Positions 1 to 11,517 are shown, counted from the stretch's first letter. The stretch is DNA of 64,000 nucleotides from Branchinecta lynchi (GCA_023053575.1 JAKZAP010000016.1:15642030-15706029), one strand, 5' to 3'. Numbers and translations are program-made. Notes: generated by a model from the letters alone, not told the origin.

Positions 1-139
1 TGACATTGTTCCTTTGATGTAAATACATATATTTAATTTCACATATTCGGCTTTTCGTTTCAACTTTTGCTAAGAAGCGAAGCTTCCAACGACTGTACCC
101 AGAACATGTTGAACTAAGCAACGCCGGCGAATTTTTTTT

Positions 140-1030
140 AATTTGTATTATTCCGGAAAAGTTTGCGACCGGCAAATGTTTGCAGAATTTGATTTCTTAC
201 GTATAGAACACGCGGTGTGCGGACAAGAACACCGACGCCCGACAAAAGCATTCAGAATTCGATTTCTTCTGGGTTTTGCCCGACAAGATTGTAAAGAACG
301 TGTAAATAGAAGCCGATGTACCGACGAGACTTGAACTTTCGGCATGGGCCCGATAAAAAGTTGCAGAATTTGATTTTTTTTTTTTTCTTTAAAAAGAACC
401 CGATGTGCCGACGAGAATACCGACGCCCGACAAAACCATCGAGCATGTGATTTGTTCTGTGTTTTGCTCGACTAGACTGTACAGAACTTGATTCATACGT
501 GTAAAAATAACCCCTTGTGCCAATGAAACTTAAACTTCCTGGGTGCGCCAGACAAAGTTTGCAAAATTTGATTTCTTACGTATAAGTAGAACCCGACGAG
601 TCGACCGACCCCCGACAAAAGCATACAAAATATTTCTTCTGGAGTTCTTTTCTATAAAAAGAACCCGATGTGCCGACGAACCGAGGCACGACAAAAGCTT
701 GCAGAATTCGATTTCTCCAGTGCTTTGCCTGACAAATGTTTGCAGGATTTCATTTCTTGCGTATAAAAAGAACACGATGTGCCGACGAGTCGACCGATGC
801 CCGACAAAAACTTAATTTGTTTTTATTTCTTCTGGATTCCTTATGTATAAAAAGAACCCGATGTGCCGACGAGAATACCGAGGCACGACAAAAGCATGCA
901 GAATTCGATTTCTTCAATGTTTTGCCCGACAAACGTTTGCAGGATTTCGTTTCTTGCATATACAAACACCCGATGTGCCGACGGATCGACCGATGCCTGA
1001 TAAAAAGCATACAAAATATTATTTTTTCTA
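140..1030 (+). repeat. Degenerate tandem array (family A)
   Basis: A phrase containing GATGTGCCGACGAG, then CCCGACAAAAGC, then a GCAGAATT(C/T)GATTTCTT block, recurs at roughly 313, 393, 668, 776, 860 and 972. Spacing is about 80 or 110 bp. Short open frames in several registers are by-products of the repeat (recurrent RTRCADE-type peptides) and not genes. The array ends in two strong hairpins at 1031-1092. Confidence 0.75.
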
Positions 1031-1092
1031 TGTTTGCCGGCGCTTCGCGCCGACAAACAAGTGAACTTTCGCCGGGCTTCGCCCGACGAAAG
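1031..1092. other. Twin TTC-loop hairpins ending array A
   Basis: Two consecutive inverted repeats, 1031-1059 and 1066-1092, each have 12-13 bp arms, a TTC loop and a single C/A mismatch in the same relative place. On the complementary strand the mismatch becomes a G-T(U) wobble and the loop becomes GAA inside GCGAAGC. Confidence 0.7.
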
Positions 1093-2198
1093 TACTTTCT
1101 CAGGACCTTTAGGGGGGGAGTCCCCCCCTCCCCCCCCATAGTGACGCCCCTGAGCATGTAAGGGAACCAACCAGGTTAAATAGGAAATAGTCACTTTCCC
1201 GATCCGACCATCTGGGGGGGGGGGGGGGGGGGATTTAGGTAGGGTGATCGGATCTTGATGAAAGTTGATATTTAGGATGATCTCGTGTCTGGGACGTCGC
1301 ACTTTAAATCCAGGCCGGATCCGATGACACTGGGGGGAGTTGGAGGAGGAAACCGGAAATCTTGAGAAACGCTTAGAGTAGAGGGATCGGGATGCAACTT
1401 GGTGGAAAGAACAAGCACAAATCCTAGATAAGTCATTGACATAACCGGACCGGGTCCGGGTACAGTGGGGGGAGTTGGGGGGAGTTGGGGGGGAGGGAGG
1501 TCCGGATTTCTAGCGATCCCGCGAGTTCGTCATATTTCCTGATGTGCTAGGACTATGAAACTTGGCAGATATGTCAAGGATCCGAACAGATTGACCTTAG
1601 AATATTCGTTTCCTCGATCGGAACATCGTGGGGGGAGTGGAAGGATGGGGAGTCCGGAATCTAGTGGCATGCATAACTTTTGAACGGGTGATCGGATTTG
1701 AATGAAACTTGTAGGGTGGAAAAAGCTATCGCCTCAGATGTTCAGTGTCAAGTACGGACCGGGTCCGATACCTGTGGGGGGGGGGCATCGAAAAACTCAT
1801 GAAACGCTTAAAGCAGAGGGATTGGGACGGAACTTAATGGAGACAACAAGCATTAGGCCTAGATACGAAATTGACGGAGTCAATGGTTTCGGGGCTCCGT
1901 GGGGGGAGTTGGAGGGGGTTTCCTGGAACTCCGGTAGTCGCGAGTTAGAATAGTTCCAGATGTACTAAGACAACGAAACCTTGCAGGCGTATTATTGACC
2001 CGACTTGATTGACTTAAGAACGTGACACAACATACCCCCGGAAACTTCCGTTCCTAGATCCGAGCATTTGTGGTGGAGCGAGGGAAGGGAAATATGGAAA
2101 TTGACCTCTGCAAATTGCGAACGAGTGGTCTGATTCGAGTGAAACTTAAGGGCGATAGGAATCGATGACCTTGACATGTAAAACATGCGTTCAAACAT

Positions 2199-2840
2199 AG
2201 GAAGTATTGTGAAAAATGTAGAGAGTAGGCTAATAGAACAGGAGGTGCAAGAATGGCAGTGTAGGCTGGCTGCTTCGGATTCCCTGAGGTTTTATGCCAC
2301 AGCCAAGGAGACATGAGCCTCGTTTTTGTTGCATGCTGCAGGTCCACTTCTCGGCCGATTCCGGACTGATTCTTCCTACATCCGTTTTTGCACTGCAGCG
2401 CTTCCGAGGAAGACGGCAGCGCTTCTCGAGAAACGCGGACTTGCTCACCGACCAATCCGTGCTTCCCTGCAAGATGCTGCAGCGCTGCCGTTTCAACCAA
2501 GAAGAAAGTGAATCCAAAAACGCATGTTGTGCAAAAGCAAAGAAGTGCTGCAGCAGCGATGCGGCAGCGCTATTGCAACAAAAACGAGGCTATGGGGAGA
2601 AGAAATTTATTTTAAGGCGGGAATTCCCTTAGACCAAATTAAACCGATAATTAGTCTGAGGGCAGATTGTTTACCGTAGGACTAAGAAGGAAATATTTGG
2701 GTGAGGTTAGAGTGCTTCGTGGTCCTTACTTCTGTCCGATATGCGGTAAAATGAATGAATGTATTTTACATTTAATGGGTGAGTGTCAAGAGTTAAAAGA
2801 CCTGAGGAAGGAAATATTTGGGGAAATGATTTGGGGGGAG
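2199..2840 (+). pseudogene. LINE reverse transcriptase C-terminal relic
   Basis: After removing the MITE at 2316-2591, the + strand reads as the C-terminal part of a non-LTR retrotransposon polyprotein. It ends in a zinc-knuckle-like segment, CPICGKMNECILHLMGEC (about 2730-2793), as seen C-terminal to the RT domain of such elements. The frame is broken in several places. It lies inside family B copy B1, whose sequence stops near 2198 and resumes near 2840. Confidence 0.6.
2316..2591. mobile_element. MITE U, copy 1
   Basis: Terminal inverted repeats begin AGCCTCGTTTTTGTTGCA and are near perfect over 18 bp. The element (276 bp) is flanked by ATG on both sides (2313-2315 and 2592-2594), a 3-bp target duplication. 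The interior has several PstI-like CTGCAG and GCAGCGCT motifs. A second copy in opposite orientation lies at 54491-54755. Reading frames through it are incidental. Confidence 0.85.
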
Positions 2841-3264
2841 GTCGCGGTGTATGGGGGGTTAGAAGGGGGTACCGGAAATCTTGGGGACGTCGAGGGACTT
2901 AGCGCGTGGATTTCTTGGGTTGAAACTTGGAGGGTTGGCGATGTCTTGGTGGTGATGTTGGAAACTATCAGACTTGAGTGAAACTAGGTATCCTAATTCT
3001 AGGTCCGAACATCATTTTTGGATGGCGGGGTGTTTTGTGAAGTTCTCTTCTACTTTCTAGTATCACTTACTCTTAACAACTGCCATATGAGCTGTAGCTC
3101 TTGTTTTGTTTCTGACACTAAACTGCAAATACATCAAACAAACACTGTGGACGATACAAATTCGTACTTAAAACTTTTACCTTAACCACAACAACTACGG
3201 GCCAGGACAACAACTACGCGTAAGTCTAGAATGAATTACTATCATGCGTACGACATGCCTTTAA

Positions 3265-3420
3265 AGGTCCCCTCTTGCTTATTCTGCATTTTATAATATA
3301 CCTAGCTCCCTTATGGAATTATGAGCTTTAACCATCCCCACCTTTCTCCATTGCTTCCTCTTGTGCCTACTAATTTTTAGTTCCTTTCGGCCGTGCTGAG
3401 TTTTTCCCGTTACACCTTGT
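3265..3420 (-). repeat. Family K fragment
   Basis: This matches the K repeats at 12112-12839, 44735-45200, 53160-53340 and 54855-55430 (TTGCTTATTCTGC, TTTTATAATATAC, AGCTCCC-TATGGAATTAT blocks). It sits just upstream of the F-box exon of FBXL5, within the intron that precedes it. Confidence 0.65.
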
Positions 3421-3477
3421 GGAACCTGACGTCTTTCCTTTAGTGTGTTGCTCCTTAGCAATGTTCGTCAATTTCAG

Positions 3478-3722
3478 GGCTATCTCCGAGCTCGCCACTA
3501 AGAATGAAGACATTCTTCACGCGGAAGATTGCGCTGCCGCCGTCACCGTTCCTGAGCCGCCTTCCCTTGTTGAAGCGCTCCCGTCCGAGATTTTGATGAA
3601 TATTTTCCGGCATCTCGCGCCGCCAGATCGCGGAAGCTGTGCGAAAGTCTGCACACGATGGAATGAAGTAGTTTACAGTCCGAGGATGTGGCCAGAATTG
3701 TACCTTACCAGCTGGGCTCATG
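3478..3722 (+). CDS. FBXL5: FBXL5 exon with F-box (first exon in window)
   Basis: This exon encodes the F-box of an FBXL5-like SCF ubiquitin ligase subunit. In vertebrates FBXL5 joins SKP1-CUL1 and targets iron regulatory protein IRP2 for degradation when iron is plentiful. The F-box reads LPSEILMNIFRHLAPPDR followed by CAKVCTRWNEVV (about 3580-3670); it binds SKP1 in the family. A splice acceptor ATTTCAG ends at 3477, so the exon starts with one base completing a codon. The donor CATG|GTAAGTAA follows 3722, leaving a phase of one base. An in-frame ATG lies upstream at 3461, but the acceptor and the family's N-terminal hemerythrin domain make an internal exon more likely. That domain is not in the window, so the gene is 5'-partial. 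The identification rests mainly on the C-terminal exon. Confidence 0.88.
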
Positions 3723-3779
3723 GTAAGTAAGTCGGAGGGTTATCCTTCAGTCCGGCGGCGGTTACCACCATTGAAGGAC

Positions 3780-4141
3780 CCAACGTACCTATAATGACAA
3801 TGCAACCTACTTCGTTATCGGATCCATCCATTCTTAAAGCAGAAGACTCGTATTTCGTACGGTAGGCTGCGATCTAACCCCCCTAACGACATCTAATTGG
3901 TTTTCACACTTGCCGCTCGGTAATTACGATGCGTATCATTCTGCCGATGATTTTTTTCGAGAAGCTCACTCTTCAGAAAAAGATGCAAGTATTTCCATGT
4001 TTGTTGCCAGACGTCGACGGGCTTGTAGCAAATTTTAAAACAGCCAAAGTCGTGTGTAATTTGTTAAATGCAGACTCTAGTCTTACAGTATCCAACTGTT
4101 TTAGAATATTAGAACTCAAACAGTAAGTAGTGTGAGGTGTC
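3780..4141 (-). repeat. Family G/S repeat, minus orientation
   Basis: This is a diverged copy of the repeat seen in + orientation at 33548-33910 and 42040-42480, and in minus orientation at 49480-49815 and 63706-64000. It is recognised by the order TTTCGTAC..., ACTTGCCG, TCGAGAAG, then a final GTGTGAGGTGTCCTTTAA. It lies in FBXL5 intron 1 of this window. Confidence 0.6.
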
Positions 4142-6204
4142 CTTTAATTTTTGTCAGTTCAGTTCAGTTTATTTTCAAAACCGATAAAACGGTCAAACCG
4201 ATTTAAGTCAATTAATCAAGTTTAATCCAAATAGCTAAAAGCTAGAAGTGGAATATAAATTTACGAAATATACACAGACACGAAACAAATTAACTAATAC
4301 ACTTACAAGATTTTACCAGAAATAAATGATGGGATGAAACTACGTAAAAATTGGGCAGAAGAATAAGCAGGATATGGAGAAAACTGATTGCCAGTATTTC
4401 TCTCGGACCGACGCACGGAAGACGGGAAGGGAGGGGGGAATAGATGGGCCATCTGGGGACAACACATTATCTTAGCTCCAGACTTATTTGAAAGAGTATT
4501 TCGGCGTTCAGTCAATTTAGGAACGTGAAGTTTAATTAGAGCCTCTTGATATGAAATATTATATCACCCAGAATGATTCTCACTGCTCTCTTTTGGACAT
4601 TTTCCAGGCGATCAGAGAGCTCTGCAGAAAGAGAAGAATGCCAAACTGGTGAAGCATATTCTAAATGAGGACGGATATAAGCTTTAAAATAACAGAGGAG
4701 TCATTTAGTATCCAAACCGAAAGATTTAAGGGTGGAGATGGATTTAATTAAAAAGTTAGTTTTACGGATAATATTGCCAACATGAGAGTTCCATTTCAGA
4801 TCGTCATCGGTTATTACCCCAAGCAATTTAACGGATTTACACTGCCTGAATGACGATGAATATTCAGCAGTTTCTCTTCGCAGTCTGCTGAACCGCGTAA
4901 CCGAAGACTTGCTATCATTAATTTACATTTTATTGCTTGACAATTGAGTTTTAAGGGAAGTTATGGAGTCTTGCACCGGATTAGAACTGTTCGGAAGTGT
5001 GAAAGAAAGCTTAGAAATAACGAAAGGGAGAGATCATCTGCAAATTTGCGCCTATGAAGGAAATCTTTAGCAACATTATTAACAGGACAAAGAAAAATCA
5101 GAGGACCCAACTTAGTACCTTAGGGGTACCGCAAGTTATTAGTTGCGTTTTTGCTTGCCTTGGACCATGCCTGCGGAACGCCGTTTTGCTTATAAGGCGT
5201 TTTCACACTTCTTCGGCTTTTCTTCGGCTTTAGCCGTTTTGCTAATAAGGTGTTTTTGCTACAACGGTCAAAGGAAAAAGTCCAAAGCCAGCGGCCAACG
5301 GTCAACGGGCTCCTCTTCGCCTTTTTCCTCTGGTCTAGTCAGATAGAAAATCGAATAGCTCCATTGGAAACTTGTAGTTTTTTGCATTTGAAATTGGAAC
5401 TGGAAATAGCGGAAGGACTGGAAGAAGAGAAGTTTTTGGAAGTACCGAAGTACACAAATAAACTCTCTACTGTGAGATGTAAGCACTTTTGATTTTGTGT
5501 TCTATGTTGTAGAGCCCACAAAAGTTGGACCGTTTCAAATGTCAGATTCCTTGGAAAAAAGGGTTTAATGCAATTTTAGCTTGTTTCAAACATGGGTCAG
5601 TGACTAAAGCTTTTGCCAAAGCTACTTGGGAGTTGCTTATAAGGCGTTTTTGTGTTACAAACCCCAAGGCCAAAGTCTAAGGGCTAAGGACTGAAAAAAC
5701 GCCTTATAAGGAAAATGGCCAACTGCTAAGGTCAAAGTCCAAGGCAAGCAGAAACGCAACTATTGTTTCAACTGCAGAAACCGATCCATTCAGTTTAACA
5801 ACTTGGCTCCGGTCTGAGAGAAAACTGGCAATCACACACTGAGAAAATTGACTTGCACGCATTTCAGAAATTACGTCCAAAGCAACCGCGTGATCCAGGA
5901 GATCGAAAGCTTTTTTTTTGTCAGCGAGGATTAGGTCAATAAACGAATCATCTTCCTCAAGAGCAGTTAGCATGTCATGAACCAGGCTAACCAAGTAATG
6001 TGAGGTGCTAATACTTTACTTAAAACCAAACGGATTGGGGTCAAAATTGTCACATACTTCAGAAACAAGCCAATCATACATACAACTTTCTAGTAGCTTG
6101 GCCAGTGCCGAAGTCTTCGATATAGGTCGCATATCATCAAGGCTAGAGGGGTTCGTTGTTTTCGGTATTGGAGTAACCTCAGCAATTTTATCGCAAAGGT
6201 TCAT
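4142..6204 (-). pseudogene. LINE reverse transcriptase relic (LINE R), minus strand
   Basis: Read on the minus strand this is a degenerate non-LTR retrotransposon RT. Around 6190-6016 is the block VTPIPKTTNPSSLDDMRPIS. Around 5990-5765 is palm motif A, ADKKKAFDLLDH. Around 5135-5030 is GPLIFLCPVNNV followed by KFADDLSLS, the catalytic FADD form of the YxDD motif. The 3' tail near 4520-4300 encodes FLRSFIPSFISGKIL and ends in A/T-rich DNA; a related + strand tail is at 43005-43312. The reading frame is shifted several times. A DNA transposon at 5141-5761 splits it between motif A and the FADD block. Confidence 0.8.
5141..5761. mobile_element. MITE with AGTTGCGTTT termini, inserted in LINE R
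   Basis: The 24-bp inverted termini start AGTTGCGTTTTTGCTTGCC and have one mismatch. The element is flanked by ATT on both sides (5138-5140 and 5762-5764), a 3-bp duplication. Subterminal motifs CTTATAAGGCGTTTT recur inside in both orientations (about 5190, 5635 and 5696). Its termini resemble those of the element at 15779-16477. No transposase was seen, so it is non-autonomous. Confidence 0.85.
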
Positions 6205-6269
6205 GCGATAATTTTGAAGTGACGTGGGTCATGGTGTGTCCTGCACGCCTCCCTAAAGGTATCCCATGC

Positions 6270-6610
6270 CTGATATTTGCGACTTTATATTATCCTCCGC
6301 GTGGCAGGTTACAGGTGCCATCTTGTGTTTTACCTACAAAATTGCGTGGACGCGATCCGCGCAAAATATCTTGGATGCTTAATTTCAATAGCGGGTGATT
6401 TTAATGATATAAAGCAAAGTTGGCTTGAAAATCACTAGGGCTTGAACAAATCTTGAAGCAAAAAACAACTGAAAAAGTCTGCTTGACTTGATTCTAATAA
6501 ACCTCTCCAGTAGTGACTTTTGTGAAGCTCCGGTGGTTCTCCCACCTGTTGGGAAAAGCGACCACTATTGTTTAATTTGGAAACCAAACGATTCAACCCC
6601 AGTTCCCAAA
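6270..6610 (+). pseudogene. LINE endonuclease relic, plus strand
   Basis: The + strand shows remains of an apurinic-type endonuclease domain of a non-LTR retrotransposon. SIAGDFND spans about 6385-6408 (GDFN catalytic motif at 6394-6405). Farther on, after frame changes, are DLILTNL (about 6485-6510) and GKSDHYCLIWKP (about 6550-6590), matching the late SDH motif. The domain is broken by stops and shifts. It lies tail-away from the minus-strand RT relic next door. Confidence 0.65.
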
Positions 6611-7028
6611 AAATACCGGCGCCCCCCTCCAGCCCCCCCCCAATTATCGGATCTGGTCCGGATTTGAAACTGAGCATCTGAAGCACTTGTTCTTGACATA
6701 TGTAAAGTTTCATGCATGGCCGATTTCCCGTTCCAAAGTTATGCATGTTACTAGTTTCCGGATTTCCCATTCCTCCACTACCCACGATTGTCGGATCGGG
6801 GAAGTGATTGTTACGCCCGCCTGCCCCTTATACGCCTGCCAAGTTTCATCGTCCTAGCTTGTGTGGAAGTGCCCAAACTAGCAAACCGGGACAGACCGAC
6901 AGAACGACAGACCGACAGACCGACAGAACGACAGACCGACAGAACGACAGAACGACAGACCGACAGAACGACAGACCGACAGAAATTACAATCGCTATAT
7001 GGCACTTGAGTATGCTCAAGTGCCATAA
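6605..7028 (-). mobile_element. Family B fragment, copy B2
   Basis: A minus-orientation fragment with the starting end at the high coordinate: hairpin TATGGCACTTGAG-TATG-CTCAAGTGCCATA at 6999-7028, next to a CTATATAGCGATTGTAATTTCTGTC-type segment. A run of CCGACAGA/ACGACAGA octamer repeats lies at about 6885-6985. Only about 420 bp remain. The end abuts an A-tract (T-tract in element orientation), as in other copies. Confidence 0.8.
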
Positions 7029-7207
7029 AAAAACAATTGCAACGAACGACCATATGTTTGGACTACCATACGCGTGGACAGGAATCCCCTCGTCAGTACT
7101 GCCAGATCGTGGTCCAAAAAATAAGCCGTGAAATATGCCAAATATGCGCCAGAAACATTTACACCTCCCAGAAACTCAGGCACTATCAACACAAAACCCC
7201 AATTTTT

Positions 7208-9242
7208 ATGGCACTTGCCCTTCGGCCAAGAGCCATATAGCGATTGTAATTTCTGTCGGTCAGTCGGTCAGTCGGTCTGTCGGTTCAGGTTTTGCTAGTT
7301 CGGGCACTTCCAGATAAGCTATGACGATGAAACTTGGCAGGTGTATCAGGGACCGGATCAGATTAAATTAGAAATAGTCGCTTCCCCAATCCGACCATCT
7401 GTAGGGAAGAGGAGGGAGGGGGAATCCGGAAAAGTTAGGAAATTAGATATGTTTAGCCTTGGTGAACGGATCTTAATGAAACTTCGTATATGGAAGGACC
7501 TCGTGTCTCAGACTTTCCATTTTAAATCCTGACCGGATCCTGTCACATGGGGGGGGGGGGAGGGAGTTGGAGGGGGAAACTGGAAATCTTGGAAAACGCT
7601 TAGAGTGGAGAGACTGGGAGACTGGTCCGAATTTCTGGTGATCCATCGAGTTCCTTGCTTCCTGGTGTGCTAGGACGACGAAAGTTGGCAGGCTTGTGAG
7701 GGACCCGACCAGATTCAGTTGGAAATAGTCACTTCCCCGATTTCGTAGGTATTTTTAACTTGTGAACGGGTGATCGGATCTTGATGAAAGTTGATATTTA
7801 GGATGATCTCCTGTCTGAGACGTCGCACTTTAATTCCGGGCCGGATCCGATGACACTGGGGGATCTGGAGGAGGGAACCTGAAATCTTGAGAAACGCTTA
7901 GAGTGGAGGGATCGGGATGCAACTTGGTGGGAAGAACAGGCACAAGTCCTAGAAACGTCATTGACATAACCGTACCGGATCCGGGCACTTTGGGGGAGTT
8001 GGGGTGGTGGTCCGGATTTCTAGCGATCTCGCGAGTTCGGCGTGCTTCCTGATGTGCTAGGACGATGAAACCTGGCTGATATGTCAGGGATCCGAACAGA
8101 TTGACTTGAGAATAGTCGTTTCCCCGATCCCACAATCGTGGGGGGAGTGGAAAGATGGGGAGTCCGGAATCTAGTGGCATGCATAACTTTTGAACGGGTG
8201 ATCGGATTTGAATGAAACTTGTTGAGGAAAGAGCTATCGCCTCAGATGTTCAGTGTCAAGTCCGGGCCGGTTCCGATAGCTGTGGGGGGATGGGGGGGGG
8301 GGGGGGTCAGAAAACTCAAGAAACGCTTAAAGCAGAGGGATTGGGACGGAACTTAACAGAGAGAACAAGCATTAAGCCTAGATACGAAATTGACTGAGTC
8401 AATTGTTTCGGGGCTCTGTGGGGGGAGTTGGAGGGGGTTTCCTGGAATTCCGGTAGTCGTCAGTTAGACTGTGTTCCAGATTTAATAAGACAACGAAACT
8501 TTGCAGGCATATTAGTTACCCGATTTAATTGATGTAAGAACCTCACACAACATACCCCCAGAAACTTCCTTTCCTAGATCCGAGCATTTTTGGTGGAGCG
8601 AGGGAAGGGAAATATGGAAATTGACTTCTGCAAATTGCAACCGAGTGGTCTGATTCGAGCGAAAGTTAATGGGTGATAGGAATCGGTGACCTAGACATGT
8701 AAGACTTGTGTTCAACTATTTGCGACCACGGTTGGGGGAACTGGGGGGGGGGGGGGGGGGGGGGTGCGGAAACTTTTGACATGCAGAATAACCAAACGGA
8801 TGCACCGAATGAGATGCATGTTCGTCAGTGCCGAGTCTATGCGGCCTAGATTTGTTATTTGTTGTCTGGGCTGGATTCAGCCAAGGTGAGGGGGGGGGGG
8901 GGGTACTGGAATTTTCCAAAAATACTCAGATTCGAGTGAAACTTGATAGATGGTATAAAAGAAGATGCTTTAGATGATACATTTTTTGTCGGAAATCGTG
9001 TAGCACGTCTAGGGATCAAACGAGTGGATTTATTGGCCTGAACTTGGAAGTTTGAACAGTCATGCGCATTTGCTACAGATAATCTTAGATGATGCCGGAA
9101 CTGCTCAGAATTGAGTGAAACTAAATATCCTATTTGCATTTCCAACCGCATTTTTGGATGGAGGGTGTATTTTGTGACATTCTCATCTACTTTTTTGTAC
9201 CACCTACTCGTAAAAGTGCCATATGAGCTCGTAGATCTTGTT
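7208..9242 (+). mobile_element. Family B element, complete copy B3
   Basis: It starts at 7208 after a T-tract with an altered hairpin (ATGGCACTTGCCCTTCGGCC...GCCAT) and then the TAGCGATTGTAATTTCTGTCGGTCAG segment. The interior holds repeated G-rich modules with G-runs at about 7550, 8285, 8745 and 8890. The terminus is AAGTGCCATATGAGCTCGTAGATCTTGTT near 9242. It carries no protein-coding capacity and so is non-autonomous. Confidence 0.85.
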
Positions 9243-9404
9243 TTTTTTTAGCTTCATCACTTGGGTTCCAATAACTTATTTCACAAATTTGGAGATTCCG
9301 CGCTACTGCTGTTTGAAAATTAACGCCATTGCTATTTGATTGGATTCCGTGAGCATAGAGGTCACGCCCATCACATCACGCCAACAAATATGCCAGTTAA
9401 AAAG

Positions 9405-11010
9405 AACAAGAGCTGAAAGCTCATATGACACTTGTAAGAACAGTTAGCATGGTTTGTCAGATACGGTATGCAGTTGTCAAGGCCGCATCTCTCTCCCGAT
9501 ATTCATTTCATCAGAAAATCGACTTGATCTACTAAATCTGTAATGGTTACTCCACTCATTGATAACTGTTTCTCCCACAACGATGATCGGATCGGGGGAG
9601 GGACTATTTTTAAGCCAATCTGACAGAGTCCCTAACATGCCTGCCAAGTTGCATGGTCATAGCTCAGCCTGCCAAGTTCATGGACATAGCACATTTGGAA
9701 GTACCCCAGCTCGTGATGACCAGAATTGTGGAAACCCCTCTCAAACTCCCGAACTGTGACGAGATCCGGTCCTGTTTTGTCAATGTTGGCTCTACGGCTT
9801 CTGCCGAGGCTTATGCTTGTTCTTCCCATCCCATCCCAATCTCTCGACTCTAATCGTTTCAAGAGATTTCTAACACCCCCCCCCCCCTCCAGCTCCCCCC
9901 CCACAGTTATTGGATTAGTTCAGAACTTGAAATTCATCATCTGAGGCACTTGTTCCTGACACTTCTCAAGTTTCATTCACGTTAGATCACCCGTTTTAAA
10001 GTTATGGATGTCACTAGATGCTGCGCATCTGCAAGTACCCTAACTGATGATCACCGCGGAAATCCAAGAAACCCCCTCCGACACCCTCCACTGCTACATG
10101 ATCCGGTCCTATTTTGTCAATAAAGTATCTAGGGTTAATGGTCGTTCTTCCCTTCAAGTTCCATACCGATCCCTCGAACCTAAGCGCTTCAAAAGATTGT
10201 TTTATCCCTCTACCCCCACCCCCAGTTATCAGATTCGGGCCAGATTTGAAATTGATTATTTCCAAGTTAACCAGGTCGGTTCCCTCATATGCCTTCCAAG
10301 TTTTGTTGTCCTAGCTTATGTGGAAGCGTTTCAGAAAATTTCCGGTGCCCCCCTCCAGCCCCCCCCCCCCCCCCCACACAGGTATCAAATCTGGTCCGGA
10401 TTTGAAACTGAATATCCGAAACACTTGTCCTTGACACATGCCAAGTTTCGCGCATGTCCGATTACCCTTTCCACAGTTATGCATGTTATTAGTTTATGGA
10501 TTTCCCATCCCTCCACTACCTCCACAGTGACTATGATCGGATCTGGAAAGTGATTATTTCCAAGTTAATCTGGTCGGTTCCCTGATATTCCTGCCAAGTT
10601 TCATTTTCCTAGCTTATGTTGAAGTGTTTCACGAGATTTGTTTAGTTTAACCAGCCGTACCAACTCCGGCAATACCTTCTTATTACATCATTCGTGGCGC
10701 AGTGGTAGAACACCTGACTCTTGAGGCAGAGGTCAGTGGCTCGATCCCGTATTTGGGCAGCGTTCTTTTTGCTACGTTTTGCTCCCCTTTTGCTTTATAG
10801 TTTCCAGACTCCCGGATCCGGGGAAAGTCGGATTGGGGAAGTGATTATTTATGAGTTCATCTGGTCGGGTCCCTGATATGCCTGCGAAGTTTCATCGTTC
10901 TAGCTTGTGTGGAAGTGCCCAAACTAGCAAAACCTGGACAGAACGACAGAATTACAGACCGACAGAAATTACGATCGCTATATGGCACTTGAGTATGCTC
11001 AAGTGCCATA
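9405..11010 (-). mobile_element. Family B element, complete copy B4
   Basis: Minus orientation: the AACAAGAGCTGAAAGCTC terminus is at 9405, C-rich modules (complement of the G-runs) fill the interior, and the hairpin TATGGCACTTGAG-TATG-CTCAAGTGCCATA ends at 11010 before an A-tract. About 160 bp with a tRNA-like segment (10636-10800) is inserted near the hairpin end. Confidence 0.82.
10691..10762 (+). ncRNA. tRNA-like relic (possible SINE head)
   Basis: The segment has A-box-like TGGCGCAGTGGTAGA and B-box-like GGCTCGATCCC at tRNA spacing, with a CTGACTCTTGAGGCAG anticodon-arm-like section between. The acceptor stem does not pair convincingly, so it is not a functional tRNA. It may be the pol III promoter region of a SINE inserted into family B copy B4. 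Confidence 0.45.
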
Positions 11011-11515
11011 AAAAATCGGGGATCAACAAATCTCAAACACCAGTTATTAGAAATGCCTCCAGCTGCTTCGTCGGATTGTTTTCTCAAGTCTTTCGTGCCG
11101 TATTTCGTGAAATACAATGACTTCTAACTGTAAATATTTTGTATTGTTGACCTAGGGCTAATTGTATATATTGTCATTTTATAAATTGTAGATATATAGT
11201 TACCGATTAGTTTAATATTTTATGAATTTATTTACTGAAGTCTATTTAAGTCAATGATAAATCAAAAAGGGTTATTATTTTCGTTGACGTCCTATGCTGT
11301 TCGTTGTAAAAGAATATTTAGAGAATATAATGAATTTGAATTTGAATTATGTGAATGTTTGTTGACATTGGACTTTGCCATTTTCATGCACTTGCTGTGT
11401 CTAAAGCTAACTACCAGTTAGTCAAATTAGGAAATTAAGGACATCTGAAAAACCTGAATAGGTATTATGGACCTTAATTTTTTTTATTTTTTATAAGTAG
11501 TCAACTGAAAGACAA
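11011..11515. other. Unassigned A/T-rich intron DNA
   Basis: No coding region, inverted repeat or copy of a family seen elsewhere in the window was recognised here. Confidence 0.4.
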
Positions 11516-11517
11516 AA

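Larger units (their letters stand above)
1141..3104 (+). mobile_element. Family B element, copy B1 (5' truncated)
   Basis: G-rich repeats of the family B type (runs of G after GATCCGATGACACT-like text, CGGGTGATCGGATTTGAATGAAACTTG phrases) run in + orientation. They end at the family terminus, GAGCTGTAGCTC hairpin then TTGTT, near 3104. The usual starting hairpin is missing; the copy begins next to array A. It is interrupted by a LINE relic (about 2199-2840), itself carrying a MITE. Confidence 0.7.

Noticed and set aside
143..1302. Several overlapping open frames of 60-150 codons on both strands
   Set aside because: They lie in tandem array A; peptides repeat with the DNA period and occur in several registers, so they are not genes.
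3419..3477. Upstream extension of the F-box exon to a GTG at 3419 or ATG at 3461 as a true start
   Set aside because: A good acceptor ends at 3477, and FBXL5 proteins have a hemerythrin domain before the F-box, so upstream exons are expected outside the window. An alternative short start cannot be fully excluded.
6885..6985. Short regular repeats considered as a CRISPR-like array
   Set aside because: They are 8-9 bp microsatellite units (CCGACAGA/ACGACAGA) inside family B, without spacers.
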